Assembly (NCBI GenBank): GCA_037447655.1
Contig: JBBHKE010000765.1
Coordinates: 36,039 to 100,038 of the forward strand
DNA: 64,000 nucleotides
Direction: 5' to 3'
Origin: Zygnema cylindricum
Lineage: Eukaryota; Streptophyta; Zygnematophyceae; Zygnematales; Zygnemataceae
The position numbers and the translations under genes were made by a program. This document shows positions 1 through 10,417 of the stretch, one piece after another. Position 1 is the first letter of the stretch. Every line of letters starts with the position of its first letter. Under the pieces are notes generated by a model. It ran no database searches and was not told the DNA's origin. It saw only the letters and a list, made by a program, of their open reading frames with translations.

Positions 1-20
1 TTAACAACAGCATAATTTTA

Positions 21-1200
21 CCCCCTCTCAATTAAATTGGTCCTCATTTTTTCGTTTGCAATTATTCAACTCACAATTTTTTTAATACGACAACAATTTT
101 TCTTTTTGTTAAATTGACAACATCTATGTTTCGCAAAAGACCACAGAAATAAAAATTGGACATTGGGACTGTGGGGTAAATTGCAAAACACTCCCCCCCT
201 TTAAAAAAGAATAAAAAAAACCAAGAAAAACTAAAAAAAAATAAAAACCAAAAAAATAAATAAAATAAAAACAAAGGAAAAAAAGAAAAGATAGAAAGAA
301 AAAGAAAGAAATAAACCACGCACATAATATTTGTACTGAATTACTTTTTAGTGCGATAACATTAATTTTTCAATACGGTTAAATTGACAACATCTATGTT
401 TCGGAAAAAAAAAAAATTGGACACTGGGACTTATTGTTGTAAACTAGAAAACGCCCTCTCCCTCCACCCCTTGAAAACCAAGACAAATTGGACAACAGAA
501 AAAAAAAATAATAATAAATAAATAAATAAACACGACACACATTATTTTTTTGTCTTCATGAAAAATTGAGAGCTTCATCAACTGTCACACAATAAAAAGC
601 ATTTTTCAAAAATATGACAAGCGGGATATCTTTTTTTTTTTCAAATTTTCAAAGCATTTTGTGGAAGCATCGGAAAGTACAAAAAAATCTCTCCCCCTCT
701 CTCTCTCTCCATCTCCCTCTCTCCCTCCCCCTCTCAATTAAATTGGTACGGATTTTTTCATATGCAATTATTAAACAAAACTTTTCAATACGACTTTTAA
801 AAAACAAAAAAATGTTAAATTGACAACATCTTTGTTTCACCAAAAACCCCAAAAATAAAAATAGGACATTGGGACTGTGGGGTAAATTATAAAAAGCTCT
901 CCACCCCTTGAAAAAAAAAAAAAAAAAAAAAAAAAAATAAAAAAAAAAAGGAAAAAAAAAAAAGAAAGAAAGAAAAAAAAGAAATAGACCCCACACATAT
1001 CACATTTATACCTTATTTAAAAAAATAAGAGCGTCACCAACTGTCACAAAAGAAAAAACATTTTACAAAAATATGACAAGCAGGGGAAATTTCCAAAAAT
1101 TGTACATGGAAGTACAAAAAAGTACAAAAATAACAAAAAAAAAACCTTTCCAAAAAAAAAAGTACTATACAAAAAAAATTCCCGACTCATCTTCCCTACA
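21..1200. repeat. Three degenerate direct copies of an AT-rich repeat
   Basis: Copies start near 21, 360 and 727. Each carries, in order, a CT-rich lead with CTCAATTAAATTGGT (first and third copies), the motif TTAAATTGACAACATCT, a GGACANTGGGACT motif, an A-rich stretch and CACACAT. The second and third copies also share a tail reading close to CAACTGTCACA followed by AAAATATGACAAGC (about 575-615 and 1037-1082). Spacing is roughly 350-460 bp, so this is an old, diverged tandem repeat rather than a clean satellite. No coding potential is visible; long frames here come from poly-A/T and CT tracts. Confidence 0.6.
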
Positions 1201-1600
1201 GAAGCCCACTCTCCCTCTCCCTTCTCCTCCTCCCCTATCTCCATCTCCCTGTTCTCCTCCCTCGCTCCCCCTCTCCTCTCTCCCTCTCCTTTCTCCCTAA
1301 AAACGGTTAAACTCCTAAAAACATTAAACAAATATAAAATTCTCTATATTAACAATTCCATCAAATTATATACACCCAATTTTTCCATTATATCAAAGGG
1401 CGACCAAAAAATTCTCTACATATCCCAAGGGCTTCCCCTCTCCCTCTCCCTCGCCCTCTCTCTTGCCCTCTCCCTTTTCCCCTCTGCCAAATATATCTTT
1501 CACTTTCAGAACCAAAACAAAAATCCACAAATTGTCGTGTACTTGATCGTTCATCCTCAAAAAAACGGTTAAACCTTAAAAAGCCAACAAACAATATTCT
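1200..1600. repeat. CT-rich tracts and a partial duplication of the F-box gene's 3' end
   Basis: Two polypyrimidine tracts (about 1205-1295 and 1433-1490) flank short duplicated pieces. The motif TTCTCTACATATCCCAAGGG occurs at about 1411 and again at about 1598, where it covers the last codons and stop of the F-box-like gene. AAACGGTTAAAC also occurs twice (about 1300 and 1564). This looks like a local duplication of the gene's 3' end, followed by decay. Confidence 0.5.
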
Positions 1601-2809
1601 CTACATATCCCAAGGGCTTTTGAAGTCAATATTTGGATACGAGCTCTTCAACGTTTTGTAACGGTCTTGAAAAACAATCATTTCCTGTTCATTAAGTGGT
1701 TCTTCCCCCAAAGTGAAACGAAGTTCTTTGAATTCGGGACGATTTGCGATCCATTCCACCAACTCCACGGGTAAGCCGAGACTGAGGTTATAGCCGTACT
1801 TTACCTTGTCTTTGTTTTCGATGCCGGTAATAAGTGGAAACACAAACTTTCCATCATACTGAGATAAAATAAGAAGTTCACGAGCGCGAATCGACATGCT
1901 TTTCACGCTTTTGCACGTCATCAAAATATCAAAAAATACAGATTGAGTGAGTTTAATTGACGAATACTCCTCCTTTTGGACCTCGAATTTCATACCAATG
2001 ACGTTATCATATACTGAGGGCAAATTGCCCAAACTCTCCACCTCCGTTGTAAAATCCCTTTCCATCATGTGAAATTCATCACTCGCTAATGTCATTATCA
2101 AACTTGTAAGGTTAGGACAATCGATTGTAAGCTCGTGTGCATGTACTTTTTGTACTTGTTCTAATTTGAGAAAACTAACATTTGAATGCCCGATGTAAAA
2201 ATCGTCATCTTCGTGGATCAATTTCAGCGTCAAAGTGACGATGTCGGGAAACATTAGCAAGAGAAGAGTCAAGCTACCCCTTTGAACTATAAAATTTTCA
2301 CTATTACAAACTTCCACATTGAGTTTCTTAATGTTCGGAAACTTTGGTAAACGCATGTCTTTATCATTTTTGAGAATACCGTGAGGAAGATCGAGAGAAG
2401 CGGTCCCTTTCAAGTCTTCCAAAATTGGAAACTTGTTCAATATACGCACATGATTCATTTCCAATTTAGGAATCTCCAAAGAAGTCAACGTTTTTCCGAC
2501 AAACGCTGACCAATAAAAGAGAGTGGAAGGCGAAACTAAAAGACTGGATGTGACTTTTTTCACATTCGGTACGAGATGGATAAGACGCGCCAAACGCAAC
2601 TGAGTGTTGACGTCATCAATTTTGTTTTTAACACTATTATCGATACTTAAAACTGAAACGGATCTCCCCGGAGGCTGAAACCTCTTGCAGACGGAGGCCA
2701 AGAGAACGAGATTTCGAGCCTCGCCGGAAGAAGCCTTACTAAGAATCAAATCAAGGAGAGGGACAGGAAGATTTAGTATGGATGACTCGGATTTGGTAGG
2801 TGTGGCCAT
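1601..2809 (-). CDS. F-box-like protein with LRR-like C-terminal region
   Basis: A single intronless frame of 402 residues from the ATG at 2809. An in-frame ATG at 2869 would add 20 hydrophobic residues; I prefer 2809 because it opens with MATPTKSES directly before the domain. Residues about 11-44 read like an F-box (LNLPVPLLDLILSKASSG, then LASVCKRF), the module that docks substrate receptors onto SKP1 in SCF ubiquitin ligases. The rest has spaced leucine-rich segments typical of F-box/LRR or FBD-like plant proteins (for example FPNIKKLNVEVC and CPNLTSLIMTL). It ends SPWDM. Seen: one uninterrupted frame with balanced composition inside low-complexity DNA. Inferred: substrate adaptor; target unknown. 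A recent retrocopy is possible given the lack of introns. Confidence 0.65.
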   Translation of the reverse strand: MATPTKSESSILNLPVPLLDLILSKASSGEARNLVLLASVCKRFQPPGRSVSVLSIDNSVKNKIDDVNTQLRLARLIHLVPNVKKVTSSLLVSPSTLFYWSAFVGKTLTSLEIPKLEMNHVRILNKFPILEDLKGTASLDLPHGILKNDKDMRLPKFPNIKKLNVEVCNSENFIVQRGSLTLLLLMFPDIVTLTLKLIHEDDDFYIGHSNVSFLKLEQVQKVHAHELTIDCPNLTSLIMTLASDEFHMMERDFTTEVESLGNLPSVYDNVIGMKFEVQKEEYSSIKLTQSVFFDILMTCKSVKSMSIRARELLILSQYDGKFVFPLITGIENKDKVKYGYNLSLGLPVELVEWIANRPEFKELRFTLGEEPLNEQEMIVFQDRYKTLKSSYPNIDFKSPWDM

Positions 2810-2869
2810 TTTTGCTTTTTCTAGGACTACGTGGAAAAGGAAGCGTAAAGAAAAGAATAGAAAGTACAA

Positions 2870-4260
2870 ATAGGTGCAAAATAGGTCAGGAAAAAAAAAA
2901 AGTATGGAACAGGTACGGAAATTTAATCAGCAGTACGAAGAAGAAACACCAATTACCGAAACCAGAACCCTAACCCTAAACGCGGTAGCTATAGAAAACC
3001 TTAAATGAAAAGACAAAAAAAAAAAAAGGGACAAAAAGGTCGAAAAGGTATAGAACCTTAAAAGTTATAAAAGACAAAAAAAAGAAAGGAACAGAAATTA
3101 CGGACAGTTGTGAAATCGTACGGACAGTAATGAAGAATAAACTGTCTGCAAAAGGTACAAACCAAAACTGTAACCCTAAAAAGTACAAGTTTCGGAACAC
3201 CAAAGAGAAAGAAAAGAGAGGAGGGAAAAGGTCAAAATGTCGGAAACCCTGGAGGGAAAGGGGAGGGAAAGGGAGGGAAAGGGGAGGGAAAGGGAGGAAG
3301 GCAGAGGAAAAGGGAGGAAAAATGCCTTTTGAATTTGTAATTTACGATGACTGGAAAATTATATTTTCACCCCAAAAAAAAGAAAAATCAAGTACCTCGG
3401 CATGAGTGCCCAAATGCCTCAAAAGGGAAAAGAAAAAAAGAAAAAGAAGAAAGAATTCTCTCCTTGAAACAGAATTAAAATTCCCTGCAAGAAAATAAAT
3501 GACAAGGAAATTGGAGAAATTAAAAATAAAACGACGAGATCATTCTCTTTGTTTCTGATTGAAAACATTATATTGTTTGTTATATAAATCAGGCAATATA
3601 AACATTTTAACATAAAACAAAAATCAACCAAAAAAGAAAAAGAGTGAAGAGTCTCATACGATAAAAAATTAAAGTTCGGCGTGAAACCCTTAAAAACATT
3701 AAAAATACCTTAAAAAAGCCCCTTAATAAAATGGAAAAAGACCTTAAAAAAAAGCCTTTTAAAAACTTAAAAAAAAAAAAAAAAAAAACCTTACAAAAAA
3801 CCCTTAAAAAAATGAAAAAAAAACCTAAACAAAACCCTAAAAACCTTAAAAAATCCTAGAGAATTGCCAGAGCGGACAAAAACAGAAAGCAAAACTATAT
3901 CAAATGCCAAAACCCTAAAAGTCAAAACATCAAAAACCCTAAAAAACCGGCAAAATGAAATATCCTTTTTGCATATTATTTACTCCTAACATATTCAAGC
4001 AGTTTATTTTATGTTGTTAAACACACATTTGCTAACCGGACACATATTACTATACCAACAATGTTTCTCTCTTTCTCCCTCCCTCTCCCTCTCCCCCCCT
4101 CCCCTCCCCCCCGGAGAGCTGCCTGTTTTTTGAAGTTTACAAAAAAGGTTTTTGGCTCTACCATTGCTAACTCACATAACTTTTTTTTCAGGGTTTTTTA
4201 GGTTTTTCAGTGTTTTTTAAGGGTTATTTTAGGGTTTTTTTAGAGTTTTTGGGGTTTTTT
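2870..4260. repeat. A-rich intergenic DNA with telomere-like and G-rich tracts
   Basis: No gene is visible. It contains a short CCCTAA run at 2966-2980, a purine tract of repeated GGGAAAGGGGA-like units at about 3240-3330, degenerate ACCCTAAA/CCTTAAAA repeats at about 3640-3950, a C-rich tract at about 4070-4115, and the opposite-strand version (TTTAGGGTTTTT-like) at about 4190-4262. The two telomere-like tracts face each other. The G-rich and C-rich tracts are potential quadruplex formers on the plus and minus strands respectively. Confidence 0.5.
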
Positions 4261-4394
4261 TAACTAAAGTGAAAAATAAAAACATCATTATGCAAATAAA
4301 CACGAATATTAAAAAGAAAAGAATCAGCAGTAAAAAAAGAAACAAAAAAAAAGGAATAAAAGGGAAGAATCCATACCTAGGGATCGGCGGCCTG

Positions 4395-4490
4395 GCGACG
4401 ACATTTCTGACAGAAGGAATATTGCGACGAAACTTAATAGCCGGAGACCGGAAAAATACGGTGCGAGAATATAGTATTATATTGAAAATA
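4395..4490 (+). repeat. Short dispersed repeat, copy 1
   Basis: Shares with 5117-5200 the order ACGACANNNNTGACAGAAGG/AATATTGCGACG, a CCGGANA segment and ATATAGTATTATATT. About 90 bp, same strand in both places. Copy 2 follows a TACACCG end at 5090, so this may be the inner part of an unrecognised MITE. The surrounding 4269-4760 holds small open frames that I do not consider genes. Confidence 0.45.
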
Positions 4491-4734
4491 CGAGGATCCT
4501 TAGTGATCCATTTGGAGAAAAGAGGTTGTGATCATTATTGAGTGATCTTTTAAGAGTGAAGAGTTTATCTTTGAAGAGAGAAGAAGAGGAGAGAAGAGTT
4601 GATGTAAAGAGGCTTCGGCAGAAACACTTAAATATCTTTTTGGCCGATTACCCTCTTGCCTTTTATGAGCTTCCGCTTTGTAATATTTTTATGTTTTTGA
4701 GCATTTATTTTGAGTGGGAATTTTATTTAAGATC

Positions 4735-5088
4735 CAACAAAATGTACCTTTTCAAGTGAAAATTTTACAAAAAATGAATTAAATCGGACACGTTCGCATA
4801 GGAACGTGCGCTTAAAAAACGGGATTGGTCTGACATGTAAATAAGTCTGACATGTTTGGATATTTAAATTTCACTACGGTGTACGATTTTCATATTTTGT
4901 ACGAATACATATAATAATGTATATAATCGTACAGAAAATTTTCCATTTTTGCTGTTCCAAATTGGCGTTAACACTGAAATTAGAATAAACCTTTTTTTTT
5001 TAATTTTCAAATTCTTAATTAGCGTCAATTACGGTATATTTACTTACACACTATTTAAACTTTGACACTAATAACGATGCGCGGTGTA
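4735..5088 (+). mobile_element. TACACCG-family MITE, left-truncated
   Basis: The right end reads ..ACGATGCGCGGTGTA at 5074-5088. The body (ATGTACCTTTTCAAGTGAAA, CGCATAGGAACGTGCGC, then the ACACTATTTAAACTTTGAC block) matches the complete elements at 6219 and 12004, and the last 70 bp nearly match 14080-14151. The left end was not found; it appears lost in the A-rich DNA before 4735. Non-coding and non-autonomous. Confidence 0.6.
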
Positions 5089-5089
5089 G

Positions 5090-5237
5090 TACACCGTGTA
5101 TCGCTATTTTTAATTCGACGACAGAATGAATATTGCGACGGAACTTATAGCGCTAAGACCGGAAATTCCGGTATTATAATATAGTATTATATTAAAAAAT
5201 GCGATATTAAAAAACATTACGAAATAGCATCAGATCG
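5090..5237 (+). mobile_element. TACACCG-type end plus short dispersed repeat copy 2
   Basis: Begins TACACCGTGTATCGCTATT, one base after the previous element's GGTGTA end. It carries the second copy of the 90-bp dispersed repeat (5117-5200). No matching right end is clear before the next left end at 5238, so it is a fragment. Confidence 0.4.
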
Positions 5238-5265
5238 TACAGTACTACGGCGCGTACTGCTATTA

Positions 5266-5984
5266 GGGCACTTTCTCATGTAACCGAAACTTTAATCTTG
5301 TGACTTTGTTTCTAGCGAAGATTCTCCGTACAACTTTCAGAGCATTCCGATGTAAGCGATGATAACTTGTTACTTCAAAAAGTGACAAGCGTAGACATGT
5401 ACAAAACATGTGACAGATAAGCGGTACACAAAATGTTGCGAAACTTCCACTCGGCTTCAATTTCTGACGTCCACCCGCACGCTCTGTCACTTCGCAATAT
5501 CTGTACGCCACATTGTCGACGTGGAGGCATTACAGATGTTTAGGATTTGTGACATTGTGACGTCCCGTAGGTCACTTTCAACTATGACAGCGCCGACGTA
5601 CAAATTCTAAAACTTTCCGCCATGGTTTCCGGATTTATTTTTTTGTACTATGTGCACAAAAACTGTCAAAAACTTCATACACGTGCGACAGCATCCGCCT
5701 ATTCGCTCACCTCTTGGAACTATATTTAAAATCACCTCGCGAGGTGATTTTAAATATAGTTTGAAGATGAGCTGAACGGACGCGAAAGTGGGTCGAAACG
5801 CGCTAGACGACAAACTGCATCGCGCTAGACGACAACCGCAGTACATGTAAATTTTTAATGTAACGCAACTTGTACGGTGGAAATTTCAATTTTTTGGTAC
5901 GGCTGCAGATTTCTTCGTTTTTTTCCAAGTTATAGAGGAAAACGACACAAAATAACTGTAACTTTAGCACATGGGAAAGTGCCC
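5266..5984 (+). mobile_element. PIF/Harbinger-like non-autonomous element, copy 1
   Basis: 719 bp with terminal inverted repeats GGGCACTTTCTCATGT and ACATGGGAAAGTGCCC, flanked by TTA on both sides (5263-5265, 5985-5987). A 3-bp TTA/TAA duplication and G-rich ends are hallmarks of PIF/Harbinger (Tourist-like) elements; the assignment rests on that, since no transposase is encoded. Two related copies are at 42608-43622 (inverted) and 43949-45340. A perfect 44-bp palindrome lies at 5718-5761. Short frames inside are not conserved between copies. Confidence 0.75.
5718..5761. repeat. Perfect 44-bp palindrome inside the PIF-like element
   Basis: Symmetric about CTCGCGAG: the inner core reads ATCACCTCGCGAGGTGAT with AT-rich arms (AACTATATTTAAA and its complement). 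The other two family members keep the core with small changes (about 42846-42863 and 45087-45104), so the palindrome belongs to the element and not to the host. Confidence 0.85.
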
Positions 5985-6218
5985 TTATTGTAGAGATTTT
6001 TTTTGAAACTTAAAACATCTTTCTCTGTGCACACTTCGGACCCGTGTGTACGGGAAAAAGGTGTTCACCAAGTGACAAAAAATGTTTACACAAAGAGCGA
6101 TGCTGTGTACTATATAACTCGTACGGACGAGACACGTGTCAAGACCAGTCTCCGCGCCGCTCGCCCGAGCGTGACAGTTGGAAAAGTACGACTCGACTTT
6201 AGCCTATCGCCGAGACGC

Positions 6219-6782
6219 TACACCGTGAATCGCTATTAGCGTATCGAACTCTAATTCGGGTACCTCTATTTTTTTCATATTCTTAAATAGCATGAATAAT
6301 TCTGTTTTTTCTTTTACGCCATTTAGGGTTCTTTTCCAACCAGCGTAAAAAACGAAAGCAATTGTCATTTAAATAGTGTGGTATACGGTTAGTGTCAGAC
6401 CGTACAAAACTGTACCTTTTTAAGTGAAAAAGTATAATTAATGAGTTTTAATAACCGCGGACGCATGAGAATATGCGCTCTAAAAAAGGGGATGAAATCG
6501 GGTTGTAAAAAATCACGTTCGCACATATTCGTCCGAAAACCGCGTTTCGACCGTGTGAATGTACGATTTATGTACGATTTGTCAGTTTTTGTACATGTAC
6601 CTATGTTAGTGTAAACATATTTACGGTGAGTATTTTTTCTTTTGAAGAACCCAAGTTAGTATAAGTAAATAATTAGAATGTATGTTTTTTTTGAAAAACT
6701 CCAAATTCCTGATTAGCGTTAATAACGATAATTATTCTTATACGCTAAAAAAACTTGTACGCTAATAACGATTCACGGTGTA
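6219..6782 (+). mobile_element. TACACCG-family MITE, A type (564 bp)
   Basis: The left end TACACCGTGAATCGCTATTA mirrors the right end TAATAACGATTCACGGTGTA. The body is colinear with the 565-bp element at 12004-12568 (CGGACGCATGAGAATATGCG, GGGTTGTAAAAAATCACGTT, GTACGATTTGTCAG). No protein is encoded. Three bases (CAG) separate it from the next element. Confidence 0.8.
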
Positions 6783-6785
6783 CAG

Positions 6786-7285
6786 TACACCGCCAATCGC
6801 TATTAGAGTAAAGGAATAAATAGCGTAAAAAAAAGAATAGTGTTATTAACGCTAATTGGGAAAAAAAAATCAAAAAAAAACATATATACTAATTAATCAC
6901 TAACTCTAATTTGGGGTTTTTCAAATAATAAATGCCCGTCGTCTTGATGCTTACATCAATATATGTATCCGTACAAAATCTGACAGTTCGTACGCCAAAA
7001 TCTGAATATTCGAGTTTGCCTCTCTTTTCTAGTGCACATTCACATGCGTGGGCAATTACATTAAATGACTTTTTGTACATTTTTATTTCAAAAAGTACAT
7101 TTTGGTACAGAAAAACCCTGTCCGTACACCACACTATAAACATTGCGTTGTACTTCCGTTATTAACGCTTATTAAAAAAAAGCCCTAAAAGGCGTAAAAG
7201 AAACAGTAGAATTATTCATTGTATTTTGGAAAAAAAATGGGGGGCACCGAATTAGCGTTATTACTCTAAAGCGATTGGCGGTGTA
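6786..7285 (+). mobile_element. TACACCG-family MITE (500 bp)
   Basis: Left TACACCGCCAATCGCTATTA, right CTAAAGCGATTGGCGGTGTA. Its inner sequence resembles the D-type elements (10418, 38627) in inverted orientation, including GCACATTCACATGCGTGGGC and ATTTTGTACGGATAC on the opposite strand. It is separated by CAG from the element before and TAG from the one after. Confidence 0.75.
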
Positions 7286-7288
7286 TAG

Positions 7289-7490
7289 TACAACGTGTAT
7301 CGCTATTAGTGTTAAGATTTTTTTCGTCACTTAAAACATGTCCGGTTTTCATATGGAGACTGGCGATGGGAAGGTTAGAATCTCGGATTTCAATCCCAAC
7401 CGTCAGGTGTGTAATCCGACAACCATGTACGAAAAAAAATGTTTTAAGCGACAGAAAAAACATTTAACACTAATAGCGAGACACTGTGTA
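7289..7490 (+). mobile_element. TACACCG-family MITE, B type (202 bp)
   Basis: The left end TACAACGTGTATCGCTATTA runs into GTGTTAAGATTTTTTTCG and ACTTAAAACAT; the right end is the inverted counterpart (ACATTTAACACTAATAGCGA). The centre carries CCCAACCGTCAGGTGTGTAA, shared with the 61004 copy and 42374-42539. The long inverted repeats would fold into one hairpin. Confidence 0.75.
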
Positions 7491-7631
7491 CAGTACACCA
7501 TCTACAGTATCTTTAATAGGGTTGATAACATTAATTCCGTCGCGATGTTTTTGGAAACAAATCAAGAAATAGTGTTAAACATACCATTTAAGTATGTGGA
7601 TAACAATTTGCCACGTTTCTTTGCGCTAAAC
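7491..7631 (+). mobile_element. Fragment of a TACACC-ended element
   Basis: Starts CAG-TACACCATC right after the previous element and continues ATCTTTAATAGGGTTGATAA. No clear right end is found before the element at 7632. A degraded right-end-like motif (TTAATAACGATGGGCGG) at about 8301-8316 might belong to it, with 7632-8251 inserted in between, but I cannot prove that. Confidence 0.35.
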
Positions 7632-8251
7632 TACACCGCCAATCGTAATTAAAGTAATGAAAAAATTAGAGTAAAAAAACAAAAAATAACAATTTGAGTA
7701 ATTAACTCTAATTTATGTGATAGAACTTTTTCATAGAGGAAGTTTACTCTAATTTATTTAAGTACTCTATATTGGGTTATGTTGGCAATAATTATCCGCG
7801 CTGAAATTATAAACACTAAATTACGTAGAAGTACAAAATCTGTCTGTCCGTATAGTTTTGACGTCATTATGACGTTAGTATTATTTGTCGCGTTGAATGT
7901 CAGTTAATGTTCACACTGACGACGATGCTGTCGACGGACAAGAGTCATGCGAACGGTTTTTTTTCGATGTGATTGATTTTTCGTTTAGTGCGATTTCACG
8001 TGCGAGTGCGATTCTATTAAATCATTAGTTGTACCTTTTTACTTAAAAAAGTACAATTTTGCACGGTCGAACGTCGTCCGTATTCCACACTATTTAAAAA
8101 TATCCTATATTACAATTTTGTACGCTAATTAAACCTTACTTAAATTAGAATAATGAAAAAATTAGAATCATTTACTCTATTTGATGGCATAGAGTCGAAA
8201 TTTCGAGCGACCGAATTAGAGTAATTTACTCTAGTTACGATACGCGGTGTA
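7632..8251 (+). mobile_element. TACACCG-family MITE, C type (620 bp)
   Basis: Left TACACCGCCAATCGTAATTA, right CTAGTTACGATACGCGGTGT ending in A. Repeated TTAGAGTAATGAAAAAATTA-like motifs lie near both ends, and ATTTATTTAAGTACTCTA is shared with the 9609-10113 element. Non-coding. Confidence 0.7.
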
Positions 8252-8411
8252 GTGATGTTAAGTCTCTTTCGCATTATCACTAATAAATCCTTAACCTTAA
8301 TAACGATGGGCGGTTTTCTATCACAAAGTTATAGGTCAATTGCACTTGTCAAAAATAAAATGTTAATTTCCACGTGTGCCGCGTACAACCATTTTTTACC
8401 TGTAAGTACAG

Positions 8412-8631
8412 TACTCCGCCAATCGTTATCAGCGTGTAAGTTTTTTTAGCGTATATGAATAATTAGCGTGGTTTACGCTAATTGGGAATTTGAAAATTTT
8501 CGAAGAAATCGTCTATTCTAATTAGGAATTAGGGTTTTTTTTAAATAGTGTGGATAATTATATTTGAGAATAAAAAAAAAAAAAGCGGGACGGAATTAGC
8601 GGACACAATGCTAATAACGACTGGCGGTGTA
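8412..8631 (+). mobile_element. TACACCG-family MITE, short (220 bp)
   Basis: Left TACTCCGCCAATCGTTATCA, right CTAATAACGACTGGCGGTGT ending in A. The stretch 8252-8411 before it is unassigned apart from a degraded right-end-like motif near 8310. Confidence 0.6.
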
Positions 8632-9146
8632 GTTGTTCCTTTCTTTTTGTCGTTTTTCATCGAAAACAAGCCCCCCACTAGAGGTCGCAAAAGTCAAAAT
8701 TTTAGATAACGGAAACACACCATTTTTTTTTTCAAAATCAGAGTACCCGACGCTTGACCGGGTTATGTCACGCTCCTAAATTGTTAACCGTTAACCGAAA
8801 CGTGTTTACAAAAATAAAAGTTAACCAAAACTTGATTTCTCGAGACTAACCGTACCCGCCCGTACCCGAATAAGTACAAAATTAGTGGTACATCTCCCGT
8901 ATACCTTCTACGATAACAAGAGTACAAAGTAAAATAATGTTGGATTGTATGGACAGTACAATTTTTTTTTGTTTTTCGTTTTCTCCTTCCTCGACCGTAA
9001 CCGATTTTTTTTATGTGAATCAACCGCCTGAATCCGCCTGTCCCCCTAAATGTTGAAACCGAATCCGTTCCGGATCCCACGCGGGCGGTCGGTTAATGGT
9101 CGGTCACGGTTTCGGTTGACCGTTTGCAACCTGTGCCCCGCACCAC
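8632..9146. other. Unassigned spacer
   Basis: No gene or element end is recognised. It contains poly-T runs and CCGTACCCGCCCGTACCCGA-like pieces (about 8848-8870) resembling the sequence near 14490-14545. A 98-codon frame on the minus strand has no recognisable features. Confidence 0.3.
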
Positions 9147-10237
9147 TACACCGCTAATCGTTATTAGCGTTTATAAATAATTAATGTTAAGAATTAATTA
9201 GCGTCATTAACGCTAATTTGAGTTATTCAAGATTTCGAGAAAAAAGTTTACTGTAATTGATCCATAACGCTGATTTGGGTACAACGGATCTACCATTAGG
9301 ATCTTCAAAGTAAAATAGGTAAAAGTACGAAATTTGACAAATCGTACATCGGCGCGTCCTTTTACTCATATTTATTCATAACTCTAATTTGGGTTTTCTC
9401 ACGTATAATTAATACGCAATCAATATCTTTACACTAAAATAGATACAATCTCTTTATGCCTTTCATTATGAGCGCAGTTTTTCGTGCGATCGAGATTATT
9501 TTAATCCACGTTCCGTACTTTTTTACTCAACTAAGTACCATTTTGTACGGACTGACACGCCCGTACACCACACTATTCAAGAATATCTTAAATTAAAATT
9601 GTTTACGCTACAGCGCGAATCGTAATTAGAGTAATGAAAAAATTAGAGTACAAAAACTAAAAAAAATAATTAGAGTAATTAACGCTAATTTATGTGATAG
9701 AGCTTTTTCAACTATGAAGTTTACTCTAATTTATTTAAGTACTCTAATTTGGCACGCTAATATCCTCTACTGCAAATAAGGTAATCGTACAGAATTTGGC
9801 AAAACGTACAGTTTATCGTCACTATGACGTTTGCAATACGTGGTTTGTTAAAACGCAGTTACATGATAACGGCCTGTATTAAATCATTTTTTGTACTTTT
9901 TCACTTAATAAAGTACAATTTTGCACGGTCGGAGGTCGTCCGTACACCACACTATTTAAAACGAACCTGTATTAGAATTAAAAACGCTAATTAAACTTTA
10001 CCTTAAATAGAATAATGAAAAAAATATAATCATTTACTCTATTTCATGTGATAGAGTCGAAATTTCGAGCGACCGAATTAGAGTAATTTACTCTAATTAC
10101 GATTCGCGGTGTAGTTCACCAGAACTTTAATTGACGTAAAAAAACAATTAGTGTTATTAATGCTATTTCAGGTTTTGGGGTCAAAATTCGGGGGTGCCGA
10201 TATAGCGTTCATAACGCTAATAACGATAGGCGGTGTA
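9147..10237 (+). mobile_element. TACACCG-family MITE interrupted by a second copy
   Basis: Left TACACCGCTAATCGTTATTA at 9147, right CTAATAACGATAGGCGGTGT at 10218 ending in A at 10237. Removing the nested element at 9609-10113 with one TA leaves about 586 bp, close to the 564-bp A-type length. Both halves together have the usual order (GTACACCACACTATT before, GGGGTGCCGATATAGCGT after). Confidence 0.7.
9609..10113 (+). mobile_element. Nested C-type MITE (505 bp)
   Basis: Left TACAGCGCGAATCGTAATTA, right CTAATTACGATTCGCGGTGT ending in A. It sits inside the element 9147-10237 with TA on both sides. Its body matches 7632-8251 (AATGAAAAAATTAGAGTA; ATTTATGTGATAGAGCTTTT). Confidence 0.75.
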
Positions 10238-10417
10238 CTGTTTATCGTTTTTGAATTTATTCTGTCGCGCAGATTTTTAACTTTCTCGGTGAGTCTGTAA
10301 GCTGACGGCCGATGTCAAAACGTTAACGTTTTGGTCAAAACTGCAGCGAAATAGCATAGACGAAGATTCTGCGCGTTCAAAAACGTTTGTGATGATTATG
10401 TTTTCGATACATGTGCT

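Larger units (their letters stand above)
5238..6109 (+). mobile_element. Small TACACCG MITE (B type) split by a PIF/Harbinger-like element
   Basis: The left part (5238-5265, TACAGTACTACGGCGCGTAC then TGCTATTA) and the right part (5985-6109, starting TTATTGTAGAGATTTTTTTT and ending GCGATGCTGTGTA) align to the ends and body of the intact B-type elements at 7289-7490 and 61004-61239. The 719-bp insert at 5266-5984 lies exactly in the TTA of the TATTAG terminal motif, which is duplicated on both sides. Removing insert and one TTA restores a normal B element of about 150 bp. Confidence 0.65.
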
